Below are positions 1 through 6,166 of a stretch of DNA of 11,327 nucleotides, in pieces (within the stretch, counting starts at the first letter, position 1; each line of letters begins with the position of its first letter). A model generated the notes under the pieces. It did no database searches, was not told the DNA's origin, and was given only the letters and a program-made list of their open reading frames with translations. Made by a program: the position numbers and the translations under genes. Origin of the DNA: Chloroflexota bacterium (GTDB lineage Bacteria; Chloroflexota; Dehalococcoidia; Lucifugimonadales; JACPCL1); the NCBI GenBank assembly GCA_016210395.1, contig JACQUI010000186.1:1-11327 (forward strand), given 5' to 3'.

Positions 1-609
1 ATCCAATGCTACGCGTCTCGCAACATATGGCGTCATTTGGAAGAGCCAAAACGCTCCGACTGGCCCCGAAGGGGGTTTTACGAAGGAATCAGGGGTATGG
101 ATTTGCTCACCTGGACAGTGGAGCAATGGTTCCTGGCCGAGGCTTTTCAGAAGGCGCAAGAAGAAGGCTCCGTGGCACCAGACGAGGTCTTTGACCCCTT
201 CAACCTTGTGGCAAGTGCAGGCAATAATAATCCATTTCCATTGTGGCTTTCATTGCAGATAAGGACGGCAATTGCTCAAATGTACGAAGGTGGCAATTGC
301 CTTGATCCGGTACCATCATGTCTGGTCGGAGAGGACAAATCAGGGCATTATCATGGCATTGGCTATCTTCGGTTACCCGGCGGAATGGGAGTGCTGGCTA
401 GGTCGGGGGCGAAGAGGCAACATTTTCGTGGCGTCCGTGTTTCTGACCTTGTGGAAGAGATCCTCGTTTTTGAAATCTGGGAACAAATCCAAGATATTAT
501 GGCAGGCAGGCGGAAAGCCGCCACCTATCAACACATTGAAGGGGTAGTTCGACAGTTTAGGGTAGACTACCCAATATTCTCAGGAAGTTGGGTAGGGGAA
601 CTCCCATGA
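1..609 (+). CDS. Hypothetical protein, possibly 5'-truncated by the window edge
   Basis: The frame is open from the first base of the window to a TGA at 607-609, so the true start may lie upstream. Candidate internal starts are TTG at 37 and ATG at 97; the latter has GAAGGA at 82-87, nine bases ahead of it. From TTG 37 the product is 190 aa, from ATG 97 it is 170 aa. I do not recognise the family. The protein is soluble-looking, with no signal peptide or membrane segment, several Trp residues near the N-terminus, an Asn triplet in the middle, and a C-terminal part (VSDLVEEILVFEIWEQIQDI) likely to be helical. Its stop overlaps the start of the Uma2-like gene as ATGA (606-609), which implies co-transcription and translational coupling. 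Codon use is less GC-biased than in the lipoprotein and aminotransferase genes, consistent with accessory DNA. No function is assigned. Confidence 0.6.
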   Translation: MQCYASRNIWRHLEEPKRSDWPRRGFYEGIRGMDLLTWTVEQWFLAEAFQKAQEEGSVAPDEVFDPFNLVASAGNNNPFPLWLSLQIRTAIAQMYEGGNCLDPVPSCLVGEDKSGHYHGIGYLRLPGGMGVLARSGAKRQHFRGVRVSDLVEEILVFEIWEQIQDIMAGRRKAATYQHIEGVVRQFRVDYPIFSGSWVGELP

Positions 610-1157
610 CCACCAGCACTCCGCTCATGACCGCTGAAGAACTTATCCGCTTGCCGCGTGGCAGAGAGCGGCATGAGCTTGTGCAGGGCCGCCCGGTGAC
701 CATGCCGCTGCGCGGCATGCGGGACGGAGCCGTCGTAGCCAGCGTTGCCTATCTTGTAGGCAAGTACGTAGAAGCACACGGCCTTGGCGAAGCGCTTCTG
801 GGCGCGGGCGTCATCATGCACCGGAACCCGGATACCGTGTACGGCCCGGCGGTGTCGTTCGTTGCCAGGGAACGTCTGTTCGTAAGTGCTATGCCTGATG
901 GCTACCTGGAGACCATGCCAGACCTGGTTGCAGAGGTAGTAGCGCCTGATGACATGGCTGAAGAGATGCAAGCGAAGGTGGAGGACTGCCTTGCGGCAGG
1001 CGTGAAGCTGGTATGGGTGGTCTACCCGGAAAGGCGCTCCGTCGTCGTCTATCGCTCGCTGGAAGACGTGCGCGTCCTGCGGGAGGGCGACACGCTGACG
1101 GGGGAGCCTGCGCTGCCGGGGTTCCGCTGCTCTGTGCGGGAGCTGTTCTTGGGTTGA
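606..1157 (+). CDS. Uma2-family (DUF820) PD-(D/E)xK nuclease-fold protein with an altered active site
   Basis: A 183-aa protein with the layout of the Uma2 family, which carries a restriction-endonuclease fold and is usually described as a putative endonuclease. Seen in the sequence: an N-terminal TAEELIRLP segment, HELVQG with Glu24, a PDLVAEVVAP core with Glu110, Lys124 fourteen residues later, and the typical AAGVKLVWVVYPERRSVVVY stretch and LPGF near the end. The central Pro-Asp motif, normally RPDVAFVSRERL, here reads GPAVSFVARERL: Ala82 (codon 849-851) replaces the expected catalytic Asp. Nuclease activity may therefore be lost, although the rest of the frame is intact. The start is ATG 606, because it overlaps the previous stop as ATGA and has AGGGGAA at 593-599; an in-frame TTG at 588 is less likely. 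Family assignment is strong; biological role is unknown for most members. Confidence 0.88.
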   Translation: MTTSTPLMTAEELIRLPRGRERHELVQGRPVTMPLRGMRDGAVVASVAYLVGKYVEAHGLGEALLGAGVIMHRNPDTVYGPAVSFVARERLFVSAMPDGYLETMPDLVAEVVAPDDMAEEMQAKVEDCLAAGVKLVWVVYPERRSVVVYRSLEDVRVLREGDTLTGEPALPGFRCSVRELFLG

Positions 1158-1219
1158 GGGAAGCGTGTGGTGATGGGGTGCAAGGGGAGGGTCGCTCTGC
1201 CCCTACACCTGGGACTCTC

Positions 1220-1249
1220 ATGACACCTGCCTGGGAGCGTCGTTGTAAT
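1220..1249 (+). promoter_or_regulatory. Possible sigma-70-type promoter of the lipoprotein gene
   Basis: ATGACA at 1220-1225 and TGTAAT at 1244-1249 are separated by 18 bases. Each box differs from consensus at one position. The predicted transcription start near 1256 gives a short leader containing the Shine-Dalgarno TAGGAG (1265-1270). The site sits in an AT-rich patch within otherwise GC-rich DNA. It is a prediction by eye only. Confidence 0.45.
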
Positions 1250-1276
1250 TAATAGACCGCCTGGTAGGAGATTTCC

Positions 1277-2266
1277 ATGCGCACGCCTTTGGCCGTCCTC
1301 GCTTTTCTGGCCACCGCCATGCTGGCAGCCGCCGGCTGCACCACCAGCGCGGCGCAGGGCAACCCTGCGCTGCCTCCTGGGTTCGCAGAGGCCCAGGTCC
1401 CCTTGACGGACCTGAACGCTTACCTGTACGTGAACCCTGGCGCACCCGTGTCCGTGCCGGTGAAGTGGTTCGGGAAGGTGGCGGGTGTCCAGGGCGTCCC
1501 GCCTACGGCTTTGCTGGGGGGCGCCGACGCCATCGGCGTGCGCAGAGCGGCCGTGGGCCTCGGCCCCACCATTGACCACTTCGCGGGGAGCATCGCCTTT
1601 ATGGGCGAGCCGGAGGCCCAGGCTGCCGTCGAGTTTGCGGGAAGCCGTCCGCAGACCCAGGCGTGGCGCACCGGCGCAAGCGCTGGCATCGTGTACGGCA
1701 ACGGCGACTGGCCTGCCGCCGCAAAGACCTCCCTCCAGGGGGGCGGAGGCAAACCCTTTGCCGAGACCTACCCCGAAGCCTGGGAGCTGCTGCGCATGGC
1801 GCCGGCATCGCCGCCGGCCAAGCCGATGGCGGCAGGCTTTGCCAGGGTGGAGGGCGACACGCTGGAAAAGGCGGCGTCGCGGGCTGGCATCAGCCTGTCG
1901 GGCGTCGGCACGGCGCTGGGGTCGCTGAAGGTCGTCCAGGCGGCCTTCGTGGCCTACGCCGATGGCAACCTGGACGTGAAGGACAGGGTTGACCCTGCGT
2001 ATTTCAAAGAGCACGGGGCCAGCGCTGTGGCCATCGTCAAGTCGGGCTACCCCGGCTTCCTGCTGGGCTTCTTTCTGAACAGCTTTTCCGGCCAGGCCGG
2101 GCTGGAAAAGGGGACCCTGGCCGATGGCCAGGAGGTGCTGACTCGCGATATTGGCAGCGCCTTCGTCATTGTGAAGCCCATCGGCAGCGTGGTCTTCCTG
2201 GCCGTTGCGCCGGACAAGGCGGAGGCCGAGAAGGTGATAGAGGCGGTGCTGAAGCAGCAAAAGTAA
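1277..2266 (+). CDS. Predicted secreted lipoprotein of unknown function
   Basis: A 329-aa protein. The N-terminus is a type II signal peptide: Arg2, a hydrophobic stretch rich in Ala and Leu (residues 4-19), and a lipobox ending AAGC with lipidated Cys21, followed by a Thr/Ser/Ala linker. The mature part should therefore be anchored on the outer face of the cytoplasmic membrane. I do not recognise a domain. The body is rich in Gly, Ala and Pro, with no further clear membrane span. A moderately hydrophobic stretch GYPGFLLGFFLNSF lies near residues 257-270, and the C-terminus ends in a charged helix, DKAEAEKVIEAVLKQQK. ATG 1277 is supported by TAGGAG at 1265-1270, six bases upstream. The gene lies 119 bp after the Uma2-like gene and 25 bp before the acetyltransferase gene, on the same strand. 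Function is unassigned. Confidence 0.8.
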   Translation: MRTPLAVLAFLATAMLAAAGCTTSAAQGNPALPPGFAEAQVPLTDLNAYLYVNPGAPVSVPVKWFGKVAGVQGVPPTALLGGADAIGVRRAAVGLGPTIDHFAGSIAFMGEPEAQAAVEFAGSRPQTQAWRTGASAGIVYGNGDWPAAAKTSLQGGGGKPFAETYPEAWELLRMAPASPPAKPMAAGFARVEGDTLEKAASRAGISLSGVGTALGSLKVVQAAFVAYADGNLDVKDRVDPAYFKEHGASAVAIVKSGYPGFLLGFFLNSFSGQAGLEKGTLADGQEVLTRDIGSAFVIVKPIGSVVFLAVAPDKAEAEKVIEAVLKQQK

Positions 2267-2276
2267 GGCGCGCTCC

Positions 2277-2285
2277 TGCTATAAT
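2277..2285 (+). promoter_or_regulatory. Extended -10 promoter placed for leaderless transcription
   Basis: TGCTATAAT at 2277-2285 is a perfect TGnTATAAT extended -10 element. The ATG of the acetyltransferase gene begins at 2292, six bases after the hexamer, which is where transcription would be expected to start. No Shine-Dalgarno sequence is present in the 25-bp gap (2267-2291), and no good -35 box is seen 17-18 bp upstream, which extended -10 promoters do not need. Together these suggest a leaderless mRNA. Confidence 0.55.
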
Positions 2286-2291
2286 CCCCAC

Positions 2292-2723
2292 ATGAGTGCG
2301 ATCGTGAAAGCTGCGCAGTCGGCGTGGGAGATGGAAGGGGCCAAGGCCCTGCGCCTGCGGGTGTTTGTCCAGGAGCAGGGCGTGCCGCCGGAGCTTGAGC
2401 TGGACGAGGCGGACGCCGCCGCCTTCCACGCCGTGGCGCTGCAAGACGGCGTTGTGGTTGGCACGGGGCGGCTCCTCCTGGACTCGCCAACGGAGGCGCG
2501 CATCGGGCGTATGGCGGTGGAGCAGCCGCTGCGACGGCAGGGCGTCGGCGGCCAGGTGCTGGCGTTCCTGGAAGGCGAGGCCCGCAGGCGGGGCATCCGG
2601 CGCATCACGCTGCACGCGCAGGTCTACGTGAAGAGCTTCTACGCCTCCCACGACTACCGGGAACAGGGGGAGCCGTTCCTGGAGGCCGGCATCCTCCACG
2701 TGACCATGGTGAAGGAGCTGTAA
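2292..2723 (+). CDS. GNAT-family N-acetyltransferase, YjcF/ElaA type
   Basis: A 143-aa single-domain acetyltransferase of the Gcn5-related superfamily, which transfers acetyl from acetyl-CoA to an amine. The diagnostic stretches of the YjcF/ElaA group are all visible: RVFVQEQGVP (residues 23-32) with the acidic ELELDEAD after it, His46, GTGRLL at 57-62, ARIGRMAV at 69-76, the CoA pyrophosphate loop RRQGVGG (R81-x-x-G84-x-G86), the LHAQ strand followed by KSFYASHDY, and the closing EAGILHVTMVKEL. Length matches the family. The native substrate is not known for most members, so none is given. The gene follows the lipoprotein gene by 25 bp but appears to have its own promoter, and its ATG has no ribosome-binding site. 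Convergent with the minus-strand operon beyond the palindrome at 2760. Confidence 0.92.
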   Translation: MSAIVKAAQSAWEMEGAKALRLRVFVQEQGVPPELELDEADAAAFHAVALQDGVVVGTGRLLLDSPTEARIGRMAVEQPLRRQGVGGQVLAFLEGEARRRGIRRITLHAQVYVKSFYASHDYREQGEPFLEAGILHVTMVKEL

Positions 2724-2759
2724 GGCGGGCGAAGGCATTACGTGCACCACGGCCAGAAG

Positions 2760-2795
2760 AAACGCAGGGGCACGACATGTCGTGCCCCTGCGTTT
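2760..2795. terminator. Perfect 36-bp palindrome, probable bidirectional terminator or interspersed palindromic repeat
   Basis: The arm AAACGCAGGGGCACGAC (2760-2776) is followed by the central dinucleotide AT (2777-2778) and by its exact reverse complement (2779-2795). In RNA this gives a long uninterrupted GC-rich stem. It lies 36 bp after the stop of the acetyltransferase gene and 22 bp beyond the stop of the convergent von Willebrand A gene, the expected place for a shared terminator. Read on the + strand the stem ends in TTTGCCTT; on the - strand it ends in TTTCTTCTGG. The U-tracts are modest. The perfect symmetry also fits the GGGGCACG-type palindromic repeats scattered in some bacterial genomes; only one copy is present in this window. 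Confidence 0.75.
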
Positions 2796-2817
2796 GCCTT
2801 GCGCCTAGGAAGTACCC

Positions 2818-4845
2818 CTATGCCACCCGCTTGCGGCGGTTCTGCAGGTAGTCCACCAGGACAAACTCGCCCAGCTTGTCCGGGTGGGTGTAGAAGGCGC
2901 GCCCCTTGTTGATGCGCGTCATCTGGTCAACGAAGTGCATGAGATAGTAGCTGCTCTCCAGCATGAAGGTGTTGATGGTGATGCCCGCCTCGGTGCAGCG
3001 CTTCACCTCTTTCAGCGTCTCGTGAATGGTGCGATGGCTGGGCGGGTAGGCGAAGTAGGCGCGGTTGCCTTCGATGTGCGCCGTCGGCTCACCGTCGGTG
3101 ATGACGATGATCTGGCGAGTGGCCGCCTTCTCCTTGGAAAGGAGTTGGCGGGAGACCATGAAGGCGTGCTGGAGGTTGGTGCCTGAGACCCAGGCGTTCC
3201 AGGTGATCTCCGGCAGGTCCTCGCCGCGAAGCTGCACGGCGTAGTCGGAGAAGCCGATGACCCACAGCTTGTCGCGAGGGAACTGGCTCTGGGTCAGCGT
3301 GTACAGGGCCAGAGCGACCTTCTTGGCGGCCAGGAAGCTGCCGAACATGCCCATGGAGCGGCTCTGGTCCAGGAGCAGGCAGGTCGCAGCCTCCGTCACC
3401 TGCTCCCGGCGGTGGATCACAAAGTCCTCCCGCTGGAGCGTCACGGGCAGGTGCGGGCCGCCGCGTTCCACGGCGTTCAGGATGCTGCGGCGCAAGTCCA
3501 CGTCAAAGGGATCGCCGAACTCATAGCTCTTGGTCTCGCCGGTGTCTTCGCCGTTGAGGCCCCTGCTGTGGATATCGTGCTGCCCAAAGCGGCCCTTCTT
3601 GAGCTGGGAGAAGACCTCGCGCAGCGCCTTCTGGCCGATCTTACGGATGCCCCTGGGGGCCAGCTCCAGCTTGTTGCCCTTGCGCTTGACGTAGCCGGCC
3701 TCTTCCAGCATCTGCGTGACCTTGTTCAGCTCTTCGAGGTTGCGGCGCGCCTCCTCGCCCAGAAGCTCCTGGACTTTGTCCAGATTCAGCTTGTCGAACT
3801 CGCCGTTGTTCATCACGTCCTGAAGCTGGCGCTCCAGGTCGTCCATGCCCTGCATCTGGCGCATGACCTCCATTGCCTGCTCCAGGGACATGTCATCCTG
3901 GCCGGTGAAGGGGTACTGGCCGCGCATGTCGTCCATGGGGAAGAGCTGCTCCAGGGCCATGCCAAGCTGTGACAGCTCGTCCATGGTCTCCTCGTCCAGG
4001 AGCGACTCCATCATCTGCTCCAGCTCGCGGCGCATCTCCGGCGACATGCTGTCCATGAGGGACTGCATCTGGCCGATCTGCTGGGCCAGGCGCTCCTTCA
4101 GCTCGTCCAGGCTCTGCGGGGGTGTGTCGCCGAACTTGCTCCCCCACTTACCCATGAAGCCCTGGAAGTCCGGATCCTTGCCGTTGGCCTTGTCCTCCAG
4201 CATCTGGTTCAGGTCGCGGAGCATCTGGCGCATGGCGGCCATGTCCTGGGGCGACATGCCCTGCATAGCCTGCTTCATGTCGTTGAAGTAGTTCTGCATC
4301 ATCTGCTGCTTCAGGGAGTCCATCAGGTCCTGGAACTCCTGGCGCGCCTCTTCGTCCATGAAGTCGTAGCTGCTCAGCTCCTTGATCTTGCCGCCGGGGC
4401 TATCGGGGAGCTGGTCAAGGCGCTCCCGGTTGCGGTTGGCCCGCTGCTCCATCATGTCAAGGAGCTTCTGCTTCTGCTCGGGCGAGAGGTCGGCGTTCTG
4501 AGCGGCCTGCTCGCGGGATTCCTGGACACGCTTGTCAATGCCGCCGCGCTCTTTCTGGACGATGTTGTTCAGGCGCTCTTCAATGTCCTTGAAGACGTTG
4601 TTGAGGTTGAAGCGGTCCAAGTTTTCCTGGCGGCGCTGCCGCAGGCGTTCCCGCATCTCGCGAAGGCCCTTCAGTCCGTCGTTCTCCCGCCCGCGGATGC
4701 CGCGTTGCATCAGGTTGCGCAGGGCGCGCTGGAGGTCCCCGTGGGCCAGCAAGTCCTCGGACAGCTCGTCCATGACGGTCTCATCGTCCAGCTCAAAGAT
4801 GCGCTGTGAGCCGTCCCAATGAGAGTAGCGATACCGGTAGGTCAT
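2818..4845 (-). CDS. Von Willebrand factor A domain protein, COG4867-like
   Basis: A 675-aa cytoplasmic protein. The C-terminal third (about 485-640) is a VWA domain with a complete metal-ion adhesion site: DQSRS (Asp493, Ser495, Ser497), Thr556 in SGTNL, and Asp584 in TDGEP. Residues about 60-380 are a long, highly charged helical and probably coiled-coil region, unusually rich in Met and Gln (about 30 Met between residues 130 and 345). Residues 380-410 resemble a small winged-helix-like segment (VTQMLEEAGYVKRKGNKLEL). Proteins of this type typically work with a MoxR- or Mg-chelatase-like AAA ATPase; none is visible here. The start is ATG 4845, chosen because of a perfect AGGAGG five bases upstream; the frame is open to 5136 but that part is antisense overlap with ktrA. 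The gene follows ktrA by 121 bp on the same strand and may be co-transcribed with it. Confidence 0.88.
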   Translation of the reverse strand: MTYRYRYSHWDGSQRIFELDDETVMDELSEDLLAHGDLQRALRNLMQRGIRGRENDGLKGLREMRERLRQRRQENLDRFNLNNVFKDIEERLNNIVQKERGGIDKRVQESREQAAQNADLSPEQKQKLLDMMEQRANRNRERLDQLPDSPGGKIKELSSYDFMDEEARQEFQDLMDSLKQQMMQNYFNDMKQAMQGMSPQDMAAMRQMLRDLNQMLEDKANGKDPDFQGFMGKWGSKFGDTPPQSLDELKERLAQQIGQMQSLMDSMSPEMRRELEQMMESLLDEETMDELSQLGMALEQLFPMDDMRGQYPFTGQDDMSLEQAMEVMRQMQGMDDLERQLQDVMNNGEFDKLNLDKVQELLGEEARRNLEELNKVTQMLEEAGYVKRKGNKLELAPRGIRKIGQKALREVFSQLKKGRFGQHDIHSRGLNGEDTGETKSYEFGDPFDVDLRRSILNAVERGGPHLPVTLQREDFVIHRREQVTEAATCLLLDQSRSMGMFGSFLAAKKVALALYTLTQSQFPRDKLWVIGFSDYAVQLRGEDLPEITWNAWVSGTNLQHAFMVSRQLLSKEKAATRQIIVITDGEPTAHIEGNRAYFAYPPSHRTIHETLKEVKRCTEAGITINTFMLESSYYLMHFVDQMTRINKGRAFYTHPDKLGEFVLVDYLQNRRKRVA

Positions 4846-4850
4846 GGGAG

Positions 4851-4856
4851 CCTCCT
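4851..4856 (-). promoter_or_regulatory. Shine-Dalgarno site fixing the start of the VWA gene
   Basis: On the minus strand AGGAGG lies five bases before ATG 4845. It is the best ribosome-binding site in the window and excludes the 97-codon upstream extension of this reading frame that would overlap ktrA. Confidence 0.85.
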
Positions 4857-4966
4857 GGGGCCGACCGTGCTCGTGCCTGCGACTGCGCTGTGGAAGCAGC
4901 GGGTAGGTAGTTGGGTAGCCGACGAAAGCGGGGAAGCTGAAAGGGCCGCCGCAAGGCGAGCGCCTG

Positions 4967-5686
4967 CTACGCGGAGCGGGCCGCAGCCCCCTCTCTAGGG
5001 GTTGCCGCCGGGCGGGCGGAAGGCTGCTCGCCGCGCCGCACCTTTTCCAGCAGGTCATCGCGGCCGGCGACGAACAGGATGTCGCCCTTTGCGATGATCT
5101 CCTCCTTGGCAGGAAGCAAGATCGGCTCTCGCCCACGGCGAATGGCCAGCACGGTGATGCCGTAGCGGTCCCGCGTGCTGCCCAGGCCGGCCTCTTCCAA
5201 CGTCAGTCCCACCAGCCGTTCCGGCGGCCGGAAGCGGCTGATGCCGAAGCTGGACGTGACGGAGAGGTAGTCCTGCACGTCCGGGTTGAACAGAGCATGG
5301 GCCAGACGCACGCCGGCATCCTGTTCCGGGTTGATGACCTTGTCCGCGCCGCTGCGCTCCAGGGCGCGAGCGTGCAAGGGGGTGTTTGAGCGGGCCACAA
5401 CCTGCGGAATGCCCAGTTCCTTCACCAGGAGGGTGATGAGAATGCTGGCCTCGATGTCCGCTCCGACCGCAACGATGGCAAGGTCATAGTTGCTGATGCC
5501 CAGCTCACGCAGGACCGACTCGCTGGTGGCGTCGCCTTGCACGACAGTGGTGAGCTGGCCTTCCAGGTCCCGGACGACCTGCTCGCTCTTGTCTATGCCC
5601 AGGACGTCGAAACCCAGGTGGTAGAGCTCCTGGGCCAGGCTGATGCCGAACCGCCCCAACCCTATGACAACTGCTTGCTTCGCCAT
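4967..5686 (-). CDS. ktrA: KtrA/TrkA-family RCK subunit of potassium uptake system, full length
   Basis: A 239-aa cytoplasmic regulatory subunit expected to form a ring under the KtrB channel and gate it on nucleotide binding. Residues 1-120 are the RCK_N Rossmann domain: GLGRFG (Gly9-x-Gly11-x-x-Gly14), acidic Asp32 at the end of strand 2 (GIDKS), and QGDATSE with Asp52, as in KtrA. Residues about 140-220 are the RCK_C (TrkA_C) domain, with the usual ERLVGLTLEEAGL and GDILFVAGRDDLLEKV. A short Ala/Arg-rich tail follows. The ATG at 5686 has AGAGG six bases upstream, in a leader that is itself a copy of the ktrB 3' end. It is the last potassium gene of the minus-strand operon, 14 bp after the truncated paralogue and 121 bp before the VWA gene. 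Confidence 0.92.
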   Translation of the reverse strand: MAKQAVVIGLGRFGISLAQELYHLGFDVLGIDKSEQVVRDLEGQLTTVVQGDATSESVLRELGISNYDLAIVAVGADIEASILITLLVKELGIPQVVARSNTPLHARALERSGADKVINPEQDAGVRLAHALFNPDVQDYLSVTSSFGISRFRPPERLVGLTLEEAGLGSTRDRYGITVLAIRRGREPILLPAKEEIIAKGDILFVAGRDDLLEKVRRGEQPSARPAATPREGAAARSA

Positions 5687-5735
5687 GCTTTGCCTCTAGC
5701 CTATTCTAACGCTTTCCTGAGCATAGCGGTACACG
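5305..5735 (-). repeat. Tandem duplication, copy A (ktrB tail plus ktrA 5' half)
   Basis: Copy A and copy B (5736-6166) lie head to tail with an exact 431-bp offset. The two start codons (5686 and 6117) and the two ktrB-type TAG triplets (5696-5698 and 6127-6129) are both 431 bp apart, and no gaps are needed. Within copy A, 5691-5735 matches 6122-6166 at 41 of 45 positions; that segment is the end of ktrB in copy B. Confidence 0.85.
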
Positions 5736-6117
5736 CCGCATCGCTGGCGTCCTCCCCCAGCTTGATCACCGTGTCCGCGCCGCTGCGTTTCAGGGCCCGC
5801 ATATGGAGCGGCGAGGTGCACATGGCCACCACCTGGCGGACGCCCATCTCTTTCACCAGCAAAGTAATCAGGATGCTGGCCTCAATGTCTAGCCTCACCG
5901 CCACGATGGCGAGGTCGTAGTCGCCGATGCCTAGCTCCCGCAAAAGCCGCTCGCTTTTGGCGTCGCCTTGCACGACAGTGGTGAGCTGGCCCTCCAAGTC
6001 CCGAACGACCTGCTCGCTCTTGTCTATGCCCAGGACGTCGAAACCCATGCGGCGCGCTTCCTGGGCCAGGCAGAAGCCGAAGTGTGCCAATCCGATCACC
6101 ACGGCTCGTTTCGCCAC
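5701..6117 (-). CDS. Truncated, duplicated ktrA paralogue with only an RCK_N domain and a chimeric tail
   Basis: A 138-aa protein with a GTG start at 6117 and AGAGG six bases upstream. It is about 78% identical to ktrA over residues 1-118 with no gaps. It lacks the RCK_C domain. The nucleotide-binding loop is altered: GLAHFG, with Ala11 replacing the middle glycine and His12 replacing Arg. Residues 25-53 are identical to ktrA. After Asp123-Ala124 the homology stops, and the last codons (about 126-138, ACTAMLRKALE) are encoded by a copy of the ktrB 3' end read in a different frame. The gene begins 9 bp after the ktrB stop and ends 14 bp before ktrA. It could be a decaying duplicate or a ligand-blind partner that mixes into the RCK ring. 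The intact frame and start signal argue against it being simply dead, but do not prove function. Confidence 0.75.
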   Translation of the reverse strand: MAKRAVVIGLAHFGFCLAQEARRMGFDVLGIDKSEQVVRDLEGQLTTVVQGDAKSERLLRELGIGDYDLAIVAVRLDIEASILITLLVKEMGVRQVVAMCTSPLHMRALKRSGADTVIKLGEDASDAACTAMLRKALE

Positions 6118-6166
6118 ACGCTGCCTCTAGCCTATTCTGACACTTTCCTGGGAATAGCGGTACACG
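5736..6166 (-). repeat. Tandem duplication, copy B (ktrB 3' end plus truncated ktrA)
   Basis: This copy starts inside the last 13 codons of ktrB, which here are in the proper ktrB frame, and runs to the truncated end of the ktrA-like gene. The duplication joined ktrA codon ~124-127 to a second ktrB tail. Sequence identity to copy A is uneven: codons 25-53 differ at 3 of 87 bases, whereas codons 1-24 differ at 22 of 72. Confidence 0.85.

Noticed and set aside
1176..1209. Imperfect hairpin after the Uma2-like gene (GGTG...GGGG pairing with CCCC...CACC)
   Set aside because: The stem needs a bulge and mismatches and no U-tract follows, so it was not called a terminator. It could be a worn relative of the palindrome at 2760.
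1049..2260. 403-codon minus-strand open frame opposite the lipoprotein gene
   Set aside because: His/Arg/Gly-rich translation typical of the antisense of GC-rich coding DNA, no recognisable domain, and the + strand gene has a signal peptide, a promoter and a Shine-Dalgarno.
3412..4291. Plus-strand open frames opposite the VWA gene
   Set aside because: Antisense shadows: composition follows the charged helical region of the real gene and no motif or start signal is present.
4846..5136. 97-codon N-terminal extension of the VWA reading frame
   Set aside because: It overlaps ktrA antisense to nothing useful on the same strand in another frame, has low-complexity Arg/Ser/Pro content, and the AGGAGG at 4851-4856 clearly marks ATG 4845 as the start.
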